From Myxocyprinus asiaticus (taxonomy: Eukaryota; Chordata; Actinopteri; Cypriniformes; Catostomidae): a stretch of 64,000 nucleotides of DNA. The notes under the pieces were generated by a model. The model searched no databases, was not told where the DNA came from, and saw only the letters and a program-made list of their open reading frames with translations. The translations under genes were made by a program, and so were the position numbers. How positions within the stretch are numbered: position 1 is the stretch's first letter; every line of letters starts with the position of its first letter. Below, one piece after another: positions 21,097-32,168 of the stretch. The stretch spans positions 21,777,001-21,841,000 of the forward strand of contig NC_059351.1 of the NCBI RefSeq assembly GCF_019703515.2. Reading direction: 5' to 3'.

Positions 21097-23415
21097 GTCT
21101 GGATACATAGTTGTAGTTATAAATCTTGAAAATATATTTGTATCTCTGAATATATAGTTAAAAATATGGATTATATATTTAGCTAATTTACAGTATATCT
21201 ATATATGTATAACCATTTATTCAAATGTACCATTATGTATTCAGACATAAATATATTTTAATATATTCAGATTTACAATCATGTTTGTATATATAAAATG
21301 TTGTATCCTGATTTATAACGTTGTATCTTGATTTACAAATATATAAATATTCAGATTTTAAACTATATATTCTGAATTCATATGTATTTATTCAGAACTG
21401 ATATAGCGATTTGCTGTTTGGTCCTCCATATTTATATCTCTGTAATGTAAGTGCTTTTGTATGTTGGTTTTAAATATTCATCTCCAAACAAAATGTCCAG
21501 AGTTAAAAGTAGATTTTTACTGTCTTTTTACATTTAACTGTGGTCTTACAGTTAGGTCAAAAGTAAATTTTTAAATACCAAGTCAGGTCAGATTGTCATA
21601 TCATTGGGGCAAGCTGTCACAAGCATTTTATGTTGTAATTTAAAAATAATTGTCTATTTTTTGCTGTTTCATGAATAAGTTTGAGTTTATTCATTTCAAA
21701 ACTCTTTAAAAATGACTGAAACTCATGAATAGCCTATAATTCACATCAAGTTATCCACTATTAGTGCATGTTGTCACTAAATGTCATTGTTTGATAAGTT
21801 AACTATCTTTTATTAACTTTTTCCTGTGGAATAATAGTGGAAATGTAGGAAGCTTTTTTTTTTTTTTTATGCGACTATGCAGAAATTGACTTTCAAAAAC
21901 TAACCTACCCTGAGAAATGACAGCTTGCCCCAGTCTCCCTTATACAGTTATATATGCACTTTAAAGTTGAATAACTACACTGGGTAAACTTAATGAAAGA
22001 AACTTTTAGCAGACCAAAAACACCATGTTTTCCTGTAGGATGACTTGCCTAGTAACAGAAAGGGATTAGTGTTCTGATATTTGCCTAGTTAGCACTACCA
22101 ATGTCCTTAGCATTACACAAAAGTGTAAATAAAATAATAATAATCATGACAATAGTAACAATAATGACCATGGGCTGCTAGATCATTGTAATTAAATAAT
22201 AAATATCTGGAGAGCAAGATATCATAGGTGGCACCTTATCTCCACAAACCATATTGAATTCTCACAGATGTAAGCCAAGAAAAATAGTGCTTATGTCTGG
22301 GAAGAACAAAACATCAACTGTGTTAGCAAAGGTAGCAACCTCATGTAAACATTCCCGAGGCGAATAGCAAATAAGTTCACATCAAAGTGTACTACATGTT
22401 ACCTCTGTATTGCCTTTCTCTTCTTTCTTTTTTGTTTTTGTTCCCCACATCATTTCAAAGGCATCATTAGCACCGTTTCAGAGTCATAGCCTTTGGGATG
22501 TAGCATTTGTATGCATCATTCACCTCTGTGCGCACACCAGACGCCCCCCGCTAATCCGGTTTTGTGATTATTTTTTATCGGGCGAAGAGCAAAAGATGCC
22601 CCTGATGGGTTGGAGCCTCCTTTTTCACACTAACCCCTTCTGGGCACTTATATCTTTAATGGAGAACATGCCAAGCAGTGGCAGAGCATCATAGTGCTCA
22701 TCCTTGACTGTGTTGAGCACTGACAATGTTTGTTAGATTGACTGCTTAATCTGGGGCTTGAGGAGATCATTTTATTGAAAGCAACTTTGAGCAATCTGAG
22801 GTCAAAACTATAGTTCAGTCAAAAATTTTTAATCCTGTTATTAATTACAGTTTAAAATCCAGATGACTTTCTTCCATGGAGCACAAAAGGAGAAATTTTG
22901 CAGAATGTGAGAGCTGCTGTTTTTCAGTGAATGGTATCTGTCAAACTAAAAAAAAGACAAAAAAAAACCCCACTACAAAAGCAGTTCACAAACGCAAAAC
23001 CTTATGAAAGTTTTGTGTGAAGAACAAATCGAAATTTAAGACATTAATTGCTACAAATCTTCTTCATAGCTCTCACATCTCATTGTGCATGTTCAAAATT
23101 GAAGAGTCACTTTTGGTTACGAGACATGCATATTTTCATTTACCATCACTGAGTTCATTTACACGCACACCAATATGCAGATTTCTCCCAAAAATAAGCT
23201 TATTTAAAAAATCCAACAAAGCAAGAAATCCACACTTACATGACATTGAAATATTATTTCAATACTATATTGTTATTCTCTGATTTTGATGTTAAACCGT
23301 GAAGAGGCATGTGCACATTGGATAAGCCGTTAAGAATGCCAGTTAAGGTGTTTACATGCAACGTTAAATCAGCATGATCGGCAAAAATCTACCCATGTCA
23401 ATTGGTTTATTTTTA
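21097..23415. other. AT-rich gene-free stretch
   Basis: No gene is recognised. 21100-21420 holds degenerate GAATATATAGTTAAAAAT-like units also seen at 15550-15590, so the LTR element landed in an AT-rich repeat. A T run lies at 21855-21869. Small ORFs such as 22410-22694 have no recognisable domain. Confidence 0.5.
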
Positions 23416-23795
23416 AGGTGCAGTCACACATACCTTCTCACGGCAAGCGCGTGTGAAACTAGCAAAAATATAATTGTCTGGCTTCCCTTTTTAATGCTGC
23501 ACTTTATACTCAGTGAGACTTAAGTTAAAAAGAAACTCCTTGTCCATTGTGAATATTCAGTGTAGTCGTGTACGTAGCACTGCCCACACAGAGGTCATCG
23601 CCAAACCAAGCAACTTCCTATTGGTCAACGCACCGATGTCACATGTCAAAGTTCACTAAACTTGAATCAGCACAAGGAAATTCTTCGCCACCGGAAGTCC
23701 ATCGCGCGAAATTCACGTTCACGTGGATTCCCATTGAGATGACTATTTCACCCGCAGAATTTTGCTGTGCAAAGGTATGTGTGATTGCGCCTTTA
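23416..23795. mobile_element. MITE of about 380 bp
   Basis: The ends are inverted: AAGGTGCAGTCACACATACC at the left and GGTATGTGTGATTGCGCCTT at the right, both next to TTAA-type sequence. No coding region. It abuts the THAP element on the right. Confidence 0.65.
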
Positions 23796-24253
23796 AAGGA
23801 ATAGTTCACCCAAAAATGAAAATTTGCTAATAATTTACTCAGCCTCAGAGTTTATTCCTTCATCAAAACAGAATTTAAGATTTTTAGGATTTCATTTCAG
23901 GCCTCCTTTAAACAATGCAAGTGAATGTACTCAATTTTTTTGACGGTCCAAAATGCATATTTAGGGTGCATCAAAATAATCCACTCGACTCCAGTCAACA
24001 AATAAAGTTCTTCTGAACCCAAACGATTGATTATTTTTAGAAACAAAACAATACTTATATACTTTTTAACTACAAATGTTCGCTTCCGTACATCTCTGTG
24101 ACGCGCTTTCATGAGATGGATGATGTAAGCTCGTTGGTATGGTCACGCATCACGTGGAGGAGGAGGCAGGAAGCACGTCATTGTTTACAAGAGAAGGAGA
24201 GCTGTACAAAAGTTTAATTGTCTTTGCTGTAGATTTGTATTTGTATAAGTGTA

Positions 24254-24544
24254 TTGTTCAAAATGGTCATTTGGTGTGTGTATCCTGGATGCTTCAACCT
24301 TCAGAAACCCCAAAGAAACTGCACGGCGGGAAAAATATTTACTTTTCATCGATTGCCTATACATGATCATGAGCGATTGAGGCTCTGGCTTATCACGCTG
24401 AACCTGGATATCAGTACAACCCTACATTCTCTCAAATATTGGAGAGTGTGCAGTGAACATTTTACCCCTGAGGATTTCAGACCATCAAAAGAAACAAAGG
24501 GTCGATGTCTGAATTCATCGGCTGTGCCCATGCTGTTTTTCTAG
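24254..24544 (+). pseudogene. THAP zinc-finger domain of a transposase
   Basis: 96 codons. The C2CH zinc ligands are Cys8, Cys13, Cys66 and His69 (CVYPGC and CSEHF). Other THAP landmarks are present: FHRLP (residues 31-35), Trp45, and the C-terminal AVPMLF, which matches the AVPTIF-type motif that closes the domain. THAP domains bind DNA in a sequence-specific way, here presumably the element ends. The stop follows the domain directly, so the catalytic part is deleted or lay in a lost exon. A second Met at codon 4 could also be the start. No neighbour codes for the rest. Confidence 0.75.
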
Positions 24545-24575
24545 CAAACTCTGGTATGTGTGAAAACTTTGTCAT

Positions 24576-24778
24576 TGTCACGCCTCCCTCGGGCTCTGCA
24601 CCTCCCTCAGTGCTCTGCTCCTCATCACCCGATTTCTAATTCACCGCACCTGCACTCAATTCACTCGCTTATCACTGCCTCCATAAATAACTCACCTTTA
24701 TGCCACTTCACTGTCAAGTCTCACACAAAGGACACTTGGTTTCACTAACTACAGCTTGTGTGGCTTGAATTCCTGACA
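24576..24778. mobile_element. Solo LTR-like insertion with target-site duplication
   Basis: 203 bp from TGTCACGCCTCC to TTCCTGACA, flanked by perfect 5-bp duplications GTCAT (24571-24575 and 24779-24783). TG...CA ends and a 5-bp duplication fit a solo LTR. No coding content. Confidence 0.75.
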
Positions 24779-25245
24779 GTCATATAGCCTATATTTCTGC
24801 TAAAGAAAAAGTACAAGTAGATAACGCAACGGCATTGCTCCGAAATAAAGGATGGTTATTTACTGCAGTAATGTTTTTTTTATTATTATTATTATTTGGA
24901 AATTATTTTTAATTTTATATTGTTTTGAAATTGTTTTGGACTGTTTTGGTTTGTGAACGGCGCTTGGTCTGTGGTCTGTGCAAGTTTCTATTGTAAACAA
25001 TGACGTGCTTCCTGCCTCCTCCACTTGAAGTGTGACCTTACCAATGAGCTTACGTCATCCCTCTCATGAGCAATATGCATTTTGGACCATCAAAGAAATG
25101 GAGTACATTCACTTGCATTGTTTAAAGGAGGAGGCCTGAAATGAAATCATAAAAATCTTAAATTCTGTTTTGATGAAGGAAGAAACTCTGAGGCTGAGTA
25201 AATTATTAGCAAATTTTCATTTTTGGGTGAACTATTCCATAAGTT

Positions 25246-27852
25246 TTTTATGACCTTACACCAATAAAGGAACATCGTTTAATGCGTTTTAATGCGTTTT
25301 CATGCATACAAATGTCAGCTTTAAGCAGAAGCGGTTTGAGAATGTGTTTGTAAATGTGCTTTATGATGTCAAACTTGCCACGACACATACTAAGTCTGAA
25401 TATGAGCACAACAAAATTAGTCTGTATAACTTATGTGTTGTGAAGCCTTACAATAGCTTTGTATGATGAAAAAAAAAAATCTATTTTAATCATTATTTAC
25501 TGAAAATCTTGCACCGGGGCTAAGGAGGTGCCTCAGGGGGTTGTGCCCCCTCACTTTGACCACTGTCAGACTATTGTGTCTGCTGGGATTTGCATACTTT
25601 GAGTTTTCCACCTTAGATGAATGAAGCATCAAAGACATCCACTCATGGCAGCCTTTTGCACAGAGTGGATCTGTTTCAGCCCAGATCAAACATACATTCA
25701 CTGGCTGCCAGTCTTGAATGGCCGAGAGCTTTTGAACGTGTATGTGTGTGTGATTGAACAGGTTTGAGAAACAGCTAACCCACACTGAGTCTTATCGATC
25801 CAACAGAAGATCCTCTCCTGCACGAGTTGCAGCTCGTACACATGGTGGTCAAATACACAGGGTGCCCTTTACCACTGGGTTAATTAACCGGATGATTGGG
25901 AGTCATGGATGGACGGACAAAGGAATAATTTTGTACAGTCAATAAAACTCAGAATCACAATTATGTGGTAGACATCACATAAATTAGGACTGTGGAGAAA
26001 ATCATGAACGTAGCAATTTCAGGACAGATAACTTACACAAAAGTACAAAGCCATAAGTCACGACGAAAGCATTACTTGTTTGTTTAAAGTGGGCATTTAA
26101 AGGTGTCATAGGATGTGTTATGTCAGAATAATTCGGGATCTAGTTTAAAATAAAAATAAAAACTTCAGCTGCTCATTTCTTACATTGGGATTTTCCGTAA
26201 GGAAATGTGCAGAGCTGTAGGTGCTACACACAGCCAGAAATAGCACAAGGTTTGATGAAGTTTACCATATTTTACTCTTATTGCTCACTTATTGTTAGTT
26301 CTTCTGGTGTTTATCTTGCTTTTACTTTATTACCTCAGCTTCTGAAAACACCAAATAGGAACTGCTGACATGTAATAGTAGGTGGTAATGTGTTCAAATG
26401 TGTTAATCTGATGTCAGAAAATTTTGGAAGTACGAAATACTGTAAGTTTCAGAACTCAAAACGTCCTCCTCACTGCAAAAAGAGAATTTGTTGAAACTAA
26501 GCTGACAAAACAACTAATTTTCTTCTTCCTCCATAATGTTATGTCACATTGTGGTAGATATTTGCATCTGACCGCCTCCACAACAACACTACAATGTCTA
26601 CTTTACTTTATCACTTCCGTAGCCCCACCCAGCAGCGGTGAGCAGTGAGATGGCAAGGAGAGAGCAGGTCAGTCAAGACAAAAGAGCCAATAAGAACAGT
26701 GTCCCTTTACTGTCAAGTCTTAAAGGAGATGCAGCACCAAAACCAAGCGTTTCTAACACAGGGTCAGAATAAGGATGGAAAATTATCATGTTGTACAAAT
26801 ATATAACTGTTTTTTCGTGCAAAAAAATCTTTACTAATTAGTGAACATCAAGGAACATTAAAATAAAAAAAATAAAAAAAGGCATGTCATGACCCCTTTA
26901 AATAAGTTGCATCTGTTGGAACTAGTGGTGGGGATTTTGATTCATCACAGTGACTCGAGTCTTTTAAACCAGTTCACCAAAAAGATTCATTCAGATTTGT
27001 TCATTGATTGGTTCATTGATAATTTCTGCCTTTTCGACAGTAGATGGAACCAAATGACTGTCTTCTACGTTTTGAACTGCATTGAACCAAAAGCAGAGTC
27101 ATTCATGAACAGAACAAGTCTTGTTATGATATTTCTAAAATTTGTGTGTCTACAAGTCTACTAAGAGACAAGCATTTCCCCACAAATAACAATGTAGCAT
27201 ATCTATTATTTTGTGAACTGCTGAGCACAACTTTTATCAAGCTATCCAAAAAAGACAACAATACTAGCCATAAAAATAATTATGAGTTTCAAAAAAGGCT
27301 GAAATTATGGTCATCACTCACTTTTATTCATAATTTATCCAGCCCCTTTTCTTGTTGAACGAGATTTTGAACTGAACAAATGACACGCCTCCTTCTCTTG
27401 CTTAATCAGTCAGCAGATTCTCTTTCACTAACGAGATGACCAATTCATTCATTTAATTCACAAATGAGTGTATAAGTACATTTTGTTTGTACATGAACGA
27501 GATGTACTCAGCTGGTTCAGTAAAGGGGTGTATTCATTTGGTGGGTCAAACCAATGATATGCTTCTTCACAGCCAAAACTTGAATGCTATTGGCTCGTGA
27601 TATATTCCAAAGCACCAAAGCAGTCTTGAGCTTCAAACTAGAGCTCATTGGCTTCAAAAGGGAGAGAAGTTTGTGAACGAGAAATATGAGTCAGTGTGTG
27701 GAGGTAAACAAGAATGATTAGTTCGCTTAATGAAGGAATATACATTTAAAAAAATGATTTGTTCATGAACAAAACATTACTATTTAAAACTGTGGTGCAG
27801 TGGTTTGAAAATGGACTTGCTCTCCATGCTCTCACACAGATACAGGTTAATA
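25246..27852. other. Gene-free stretch
   Basis: No gene is recognised. 26930-27780 has many GTTCATTGA and TTCATTCA-like motifs typical of a degenerate dispersed fish repeat. Other ORFs lack recognisable domains. Confidence 0.45.
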
Positions 27853-28095
27853 GGGGCAGTGGTAGCTCAGCAGTTAAGGCTCTGGGTTACTGATCAGAAG
27901 GTCAGGTGTTCAAGCCCCAGCACTGCCAAGATGCCACTGTTGGGCCCTTGCGCAAGGCCCTTGACCCTATCTGTTCCAGGGGTGCTGTATCATGGCTGAC
28001 CCTGCACTCTGACCCCAGCCTAGCTGGGATATGTGGAAAAGAAGAATTTCACTGTATATGTGCAAATGTATAATGTGTGATAAATAATTAAAGAA
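27853..28095 (+). mobile_element. tRNA-derived SINE (copy 1)
   Basis: An RNA polymerase III A box-like segment (TGGTAGCTCAGCAGTTAAGG) and a B box-like segment (GGTGTTCAAGCCCC) are spaced as in a tRNA. They are followed by a unique body and a tail ending in GTGATAAATAATTAAAG. A second copy at 39445-39700 is about 90% identical by eye. Confidence 0.8.
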
Positions 28096-28377
28096 AATTA
28101 TTATTATAATTTCCGGCCTATGTCATTTCCCAGTCACATTCTTTCTGCTCCGCTGTGCTAAAAAGTAACACACCCGTAAATTAAAAATAAATAAATAGAG
28201 AGTGAGAATAAATAAGTGAGAGTATTATTTGTAATAATAGTATTTGTTTAGGAAATGACTCATGTGCTTTTTATTCTCGGCCACTGATGTGTCTGTGATT
28301 TCCGAGCCACTGCGAACAACCCCAGAGGAGACACGTGTTGCCGAGACAACAGGCAGGACAATGCGCTCCATCCTGTT

Positions 28378-28695
28378 ACAAACACACACACACATACATG
28401 TACACACACATGTTGGTGTGGCTATCCTTATGAGGACTCTCCATAGACATAATGATTTTTACACTTTACGAACTATAGATTCTATCCCCTAACCATACCC
28501 CTAAACCTAACCCTCACAAAAAAAAAACTTTCTGCATTTTTACATAAAAAAAAAAAACCATCATTTAGTATGTTTTTTAAGCTATTTGAATTCTGGGGAC
28601 ACTAGAAATGTCCTCATAAACCACATTTATAGCATAATACCCTTGTAATTACCAGTTTATAACCTCGTAAACCACCCAAACCTGCCCACACACAA
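28378..28695. repeat. (CA)n tract with attached dispersed repeat
   Basis: A CA-rich tract is followed by a segment with CCTTATGAGGACTCTCCATA and CCCTAAACCTAACCCTCAC. I recall this as a common fish repeat that accompanies CA microsatellites. Two A runs lie at 28519 and 28547. No gene. Confidence 0.55.
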
Positions 28696-29871
28696 ACACA
28701 CTGATCTTCCATGTGGTGACAACGACAGTGTAATCCATCTTCAGGATGCTAAGCACTGCTCCTGGCCTATGGGATTCAAAACCTCACTGTTGCTGTAGTA
28801 TATAATGCATTAACGCATGGGCGATGCATGCACCACACACATTCGAATTGCAATACAGTGATATGTATATATGTTTCATTGATAAATCTTTATTTTTTTA
28901 TATATTTCAATGTAGATTAGAATTTGATAGTGTGTAACTATGTTCAAAATTTCATACAGCCATTGTACTCTTAAAATTCTGCAGAAAATTATATGCTTAG
29001 TGTGCATAGTGTGTACATTTTTGGCATGCATGCAATACCTGGATAACTACAGTTAACAAAATGTGCAGTATACAGCAGAGCACAATGCATGAAATAATGC
29101 ATCCTAGTACAGTATATGATCGGAAATTAACACTAGCTTGCTTCATACTGAATAGTGATACTGTATATAATGAAATTACAGTAAAGCTCTGTAAAGATAC
29201 AGAATTTATTATGTGCTCTGCTGTAGGTAACCAAAAATTCTGTGATGCATCAATATAATTGTGATAGAAGGTTTGATTTTACAGGATGTTTGCATAAAAA
29301 CAGTTATTTTCCTTAATTTTTCTTCATTGATTTGACAGCATAGTTGATATCAAGTGTGAGTAAACATGGAGGCTTTATACATTTGAAAATATTTAATTTT
29401 AAAAAGCCAAGATACATGCTAAGTTTATTACAATGTGTGCATTTTGCAGTAATGAGCATATGACAATTACTTTAACATAATATGCAAGAAAATAGGATAG
29501 CCTAATATATCAGTCTATTTAAAACACAGAGACACAAATATTTACAGTATGTATCCGTACATGCACATGCACATGGAAAAAATGGAAATGAATCAAATAA
29601 ACTGGAAAATGTGAACTTTATAATGCCCTCGGCAGTTTTACAATTCAAAATAAAGTGACTTGGGAAAGTCTGAAGCTCCTTTTAAATGAGATTGCTGGAT
29701 ATTACACTAGATTCAATAGTTTGCCTTAGCGTGGAACAGTCACAACCACACCAGCTGTGATACAGAAATTCAACCAAGGAAAGACTTTGATATTGATGTT
29801 ATGCATATATGTATTAATACTTTCTTCTTTAAAATGTCTTGAAATTACTTTTAATTAGAGGTAGGGTGTAA
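28696..29871. other. Gene-free stretch
   Basis: AT-rich sequence with no recognisable gene or repeat ends. Confidence 0.45.
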
Positions 29872-30202
29872 CGTTGGTGTCTAGGAGTGGAAGAGGAAGA
29901 GAGGAGATGCAGGAGTAGAATCTTTAAATCCTTTAATTATGAACACTGGAGTGGAACAAACGATAGAGCTATCTTCACAAAATAACAAAACAAGAAAACA
30001 CTATCAATATAGCAATACACTTCTTAAACTCAATGCAACACTTCAAGGACTGACAAATGATGAACAAAACTAGAGGGTATATATACACAGGGAAATGCAT
30101 GAGGGAATGGAAGGCAGGTGCGGATGATGAACAGATGGAAAACTTCAAAATAAGAGTCCTTGAAAACTTAAGGGTGACAGAGTGTGACATTACCCCCCCC
30201 CT

Positions 30203-31516
30203 TTAAAGGGCGACTCCTGGTGCCCAACAATGGATGAGGAGGGTAGGGTGACACAGAAGATGAGGGAACCAAGCAGGATGATCAGGGGGCCTTGGGGGTG
30301 GCTTCAGGGCAGGGACTGGGTCAGGAGGCCTGGGAGGTGGCCACAGGGCAAGGACTAGGTCAGGAGGCCTGAGAGGTGGCCAAAGGGCAAGGACTGGGTC
30401 AGGAGGCAGAACCGCTGGAGGAGGAGACTCTGGGGAAGCGGGCAGAGCCATGGAAAAGTCTGAGGGCAGATCCGAAGGAGGCGGAGCCGTGAGAGGCTCG
30501 AGAGTTGGAGCTGAGGAATGAGGAGCCGTGGGAGGCTCGAGGGACTTAGCCGAGGAAGGAGAAGCCGTGGGAGGCTCAAGGGGTGGAGCCGTGAAAGGGG
30601 GAGCCGTAGAAGACTCTGGGGGCAAAGCCAAGGAAGGCAGAGCCGTGGAAGACTCTGGGGATGGAGCCGAGAAAGGCAGTGGAGCCGTGGAAGGTGCTGG
30701 AGCCGTGGAAGGCAGAGTCAGGTAAGGCTTGAGGTGTGGAGCCATGGAAGGTGGAGCCATGGGAGGCTCGAGGGACAGAGCCATAGAAGGCGGAGCCATG
30801 GGAGGCTCGGGGGACAGAGCCATGGAAGGTGGAGTTATGAGAGGATAGAGGGACAGAGCCATGGAATGCGGAGCCATGGGAGGCTCGAGGGACAGAGCCA
30901 TGGAATGCAGAGCCATGGGAGGCCCGAGGGACAGAGCCATGGAATGCGGAGCCATGGGAGGCTCGAGGGACAGAGCCATGGAATGCGGAGCCATGGGAGG
31001 CTCGAGGGACAGAGCCATGGAAGGCGGAGTTATGAGAGGATCAAGGGAAGAGTCCGTGGAAGGCTCGGGAATGAGAGCCGTGGTAGAGAGTACAGGCAGA
31101 GACTGGGGATCGACTTCCGCTGTCATGAACAAGGGCAGAGACTGGGGAACGACCTCCGTGGTCGTGAGCATAGGCAGAGATTGGGGAGCAGGTGTCCTTT
31201 TCCTTCTCTTCCTCTTTCGGCCAGCAGGGAGTGTGGTTATGGTGACGGTCGAGGCTACAGGCACTGGCTCTGGGATGGTCGAGGCTACAGGCACTGGCTC
31301 TAGCTCGTTAACCGTGGAAGGCATGGGCACTGGCTCGTTAACCGTGGCAGGCATGGGCATTGGCTCGTTAACCGTGGCAGGCATGGGCACAAGTTGTGGC
31401 CCGGGGTTCCCGCCATAATTCACAGTATATGGGGGAAATGCAACTTCCGTGGTCGCCACTGCTGACTGCGGCAGGGAATCGACCACCAGAACCTGGAGAG
31501 GATGAGCCCCCCCCAA
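30203..31516 (-). CDS. Gag-like Pro/Ser/Leu-rich repeat protein (C-terminal part), 437 codons
   Basis: This long open frame survives in a non-autonomous LTR element. From the N-terminus it has AFPPYTVNYGGN (about residues 26-37), then four MPATVNEP-type repeats. A basic GRKRKRRKRTP stretch near residue 115 could be a nuclear-localisation or RNA-binding signal. From about residue 170 there is a run of 13-residue units like MALSLEPPMAPHS, then Pro-rich variants (STAPPLEPPTA and similar) to the end. A related protein is in the element at 15592-21091. The N-terminal, more gag-like part (31862-31368) is in another frame, so the full protein is probably not made. Function unknown. Confidence 0.55.
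   Translation of the reverse strand: MGGAHPLQVLVVDSLPQSAVATTEVAFPPYTVNYGGNPGPQLVPMPATVNEPMPMPATVNEPVPMPSTVNELEPVPVASTIPEPVPVASTVTITTLPAGRKRKRRKRTPAPQSLPMLTTTEVVPQSLPLFMTAEVDPQSLPVLSTTALIPEPSTDSSLDPLITPPSMALSLEPPMAPHSMALSLEPPMAPHSMALSLGPPMALHSMALSLEPPMAPHSMALSLYPLITPPSMALSPEPPMAPPSMALSLEPPMAPPSMAPHLKPYLTLPSTAPAPSTAPLPFSAPSPESSTALPSLALPPESSTAPPFTAPPLEPPTASPSSAKSLEPPTAPHSSAPTLEPLTAPPPSDLPSDFSMALPASPESPPPAVLPPDPVLALWPPLRPPDLVLALWPPPRPPDPVPALKPPPRPPDHPAWFPHLLCHPTLLIHCWAPGVAL
30730..31060 (-). repeat. 39-bp coding minisatellite
   Basis: About eight tandem 39-bp units (GGAGCCATGGGAGGCTCG plus GGGACAGAGCCATGGAAT) code for the 13-residue MALSLEPPMAPHS repeats. The unit length is a multiple of three, so copy-number changes keep the frame. 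Neighbouring units differ at a few bases only. Confidence 0.8.
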
Positions 31517-31862
31517 ACAAATTATTTAGGGGAATTGTATGGAGAGGAGTTACCTTGGAGATAAGGGGTGTGGAAGGCGCGTAGACAGGGGCCGTGGAAG
31601 TCACGGAGTCAGGGGCCGTGGAAGAAGTCAACTCCTGTATTAAACATGATGAGAGTGAAGGGTAATGGATATTCAGGGTGGCAAAGATGTAATTCGCCAA
31701 GGGAAGATCTTCCGCCTCCGGAAGTGCTGTGGGTCTGTGGAAGTTTAATCCCATTCCATAAATGGGCTTGAGGTATATATCCGGTATTGATGTCGAAGCA
31801 GCAAGGTGAAGGAACTTGGTTGTGTATTCCAAGAGGGAAAGATCCTGCCTGAACAGCTCCAA
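31368..31862 (-). pseudogene. Gag-like N-terminal part, out of frame with the rest
   Basis: 164 codons beginning MELFRQDLSLLEYTTKFLHL and continuing LKPIYGMGLNFHRP. The ELFRQDLxLLEYTxxFLxLA pattern resembles the capsid-type region of Ty3/Gypsy gag. Its counterpart in the other element is FLELFRQDLPLLELENLSFV near 19830. It overlaps the 437-codon frame, and the join between them needs a frameshift near 31470-31500, next to a C run at 31508-31514. Confidence 0.6.
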
Positions 31863-32168
31863 GAATAGCTCAGTGATGTGCTCATCGAGGTGAGGCTTTG
31901 TAGGAGAGGAGGATTAGTGGGATCGCTGGAGTAGAGGTAGATGTTAGGAGGAACAGGGAAGTATATCCATATTTTTGTTGGTCATTCCTTCTGTAACGTT
32001 GGTGTCTTGAACGCTGGAGTGGAACAAATGATAGAGCTAACTTCACAAAATAACAAAACAAGGAAACACTTTATCAATATATCAATACACTTCTTAAACT
32101 CAACACTTCAAGGACTGACAAATGATGAACAAAACTAGAGGGTATATATACACAGGGAAACTAATGAG

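Larger units (their letters stand above)
23798..25245 (+). mobile_element. THAP-domain DNA transposon, non-autonomous copy
   Basis: Inverted terminal repeats of several hundred bp flank a short THAP-domain ORF. The left end reads GGAATAGTTCACCCAAAAAT; the right end is its inverse around 25210-25240. The similarity runs inward to the AACAATGACGTGCTTCCTGC motif, seen at 25000 and inverted near 24165-24190. THAP domains occur at the N-terminus of several animal transposases (P, Kolobok and ISL2EU types). With no catalytic domain here, the superfamily stays open. A lone right-hand end of the same family is at 54945-55135. Confidence 0.7.

Noticed and set aside
22410..22694. 94-codon ORF
   Set aside because: No domain, no neighbouring exon signals, and base composition like the surroundings.
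27853..28095. Possible tRNA gene
   Set aside because: A and B boxes are present, but the body and tail show a SINE, and a second copy exists at 39445.
28485..28518. Telomere-like CCCTAACC and CCTAAACCTAACCC
   Set aside because: Part of a dispersed repeat attached to a CA microsatellite; irregular units.
30730..31060. CRISPR-like array of about 39-bp repeats
   Set aside because: The units are contiguous with no spacers, coding and in-frame, in a eukaryotic genome.
30518..31418. Plus-strand ORFs with RSHGRLEGQSHG and GGSRDRAME repeats
   Set aside because: Antisense shadows of the repeat-rich gag-like protein on the minus strand.
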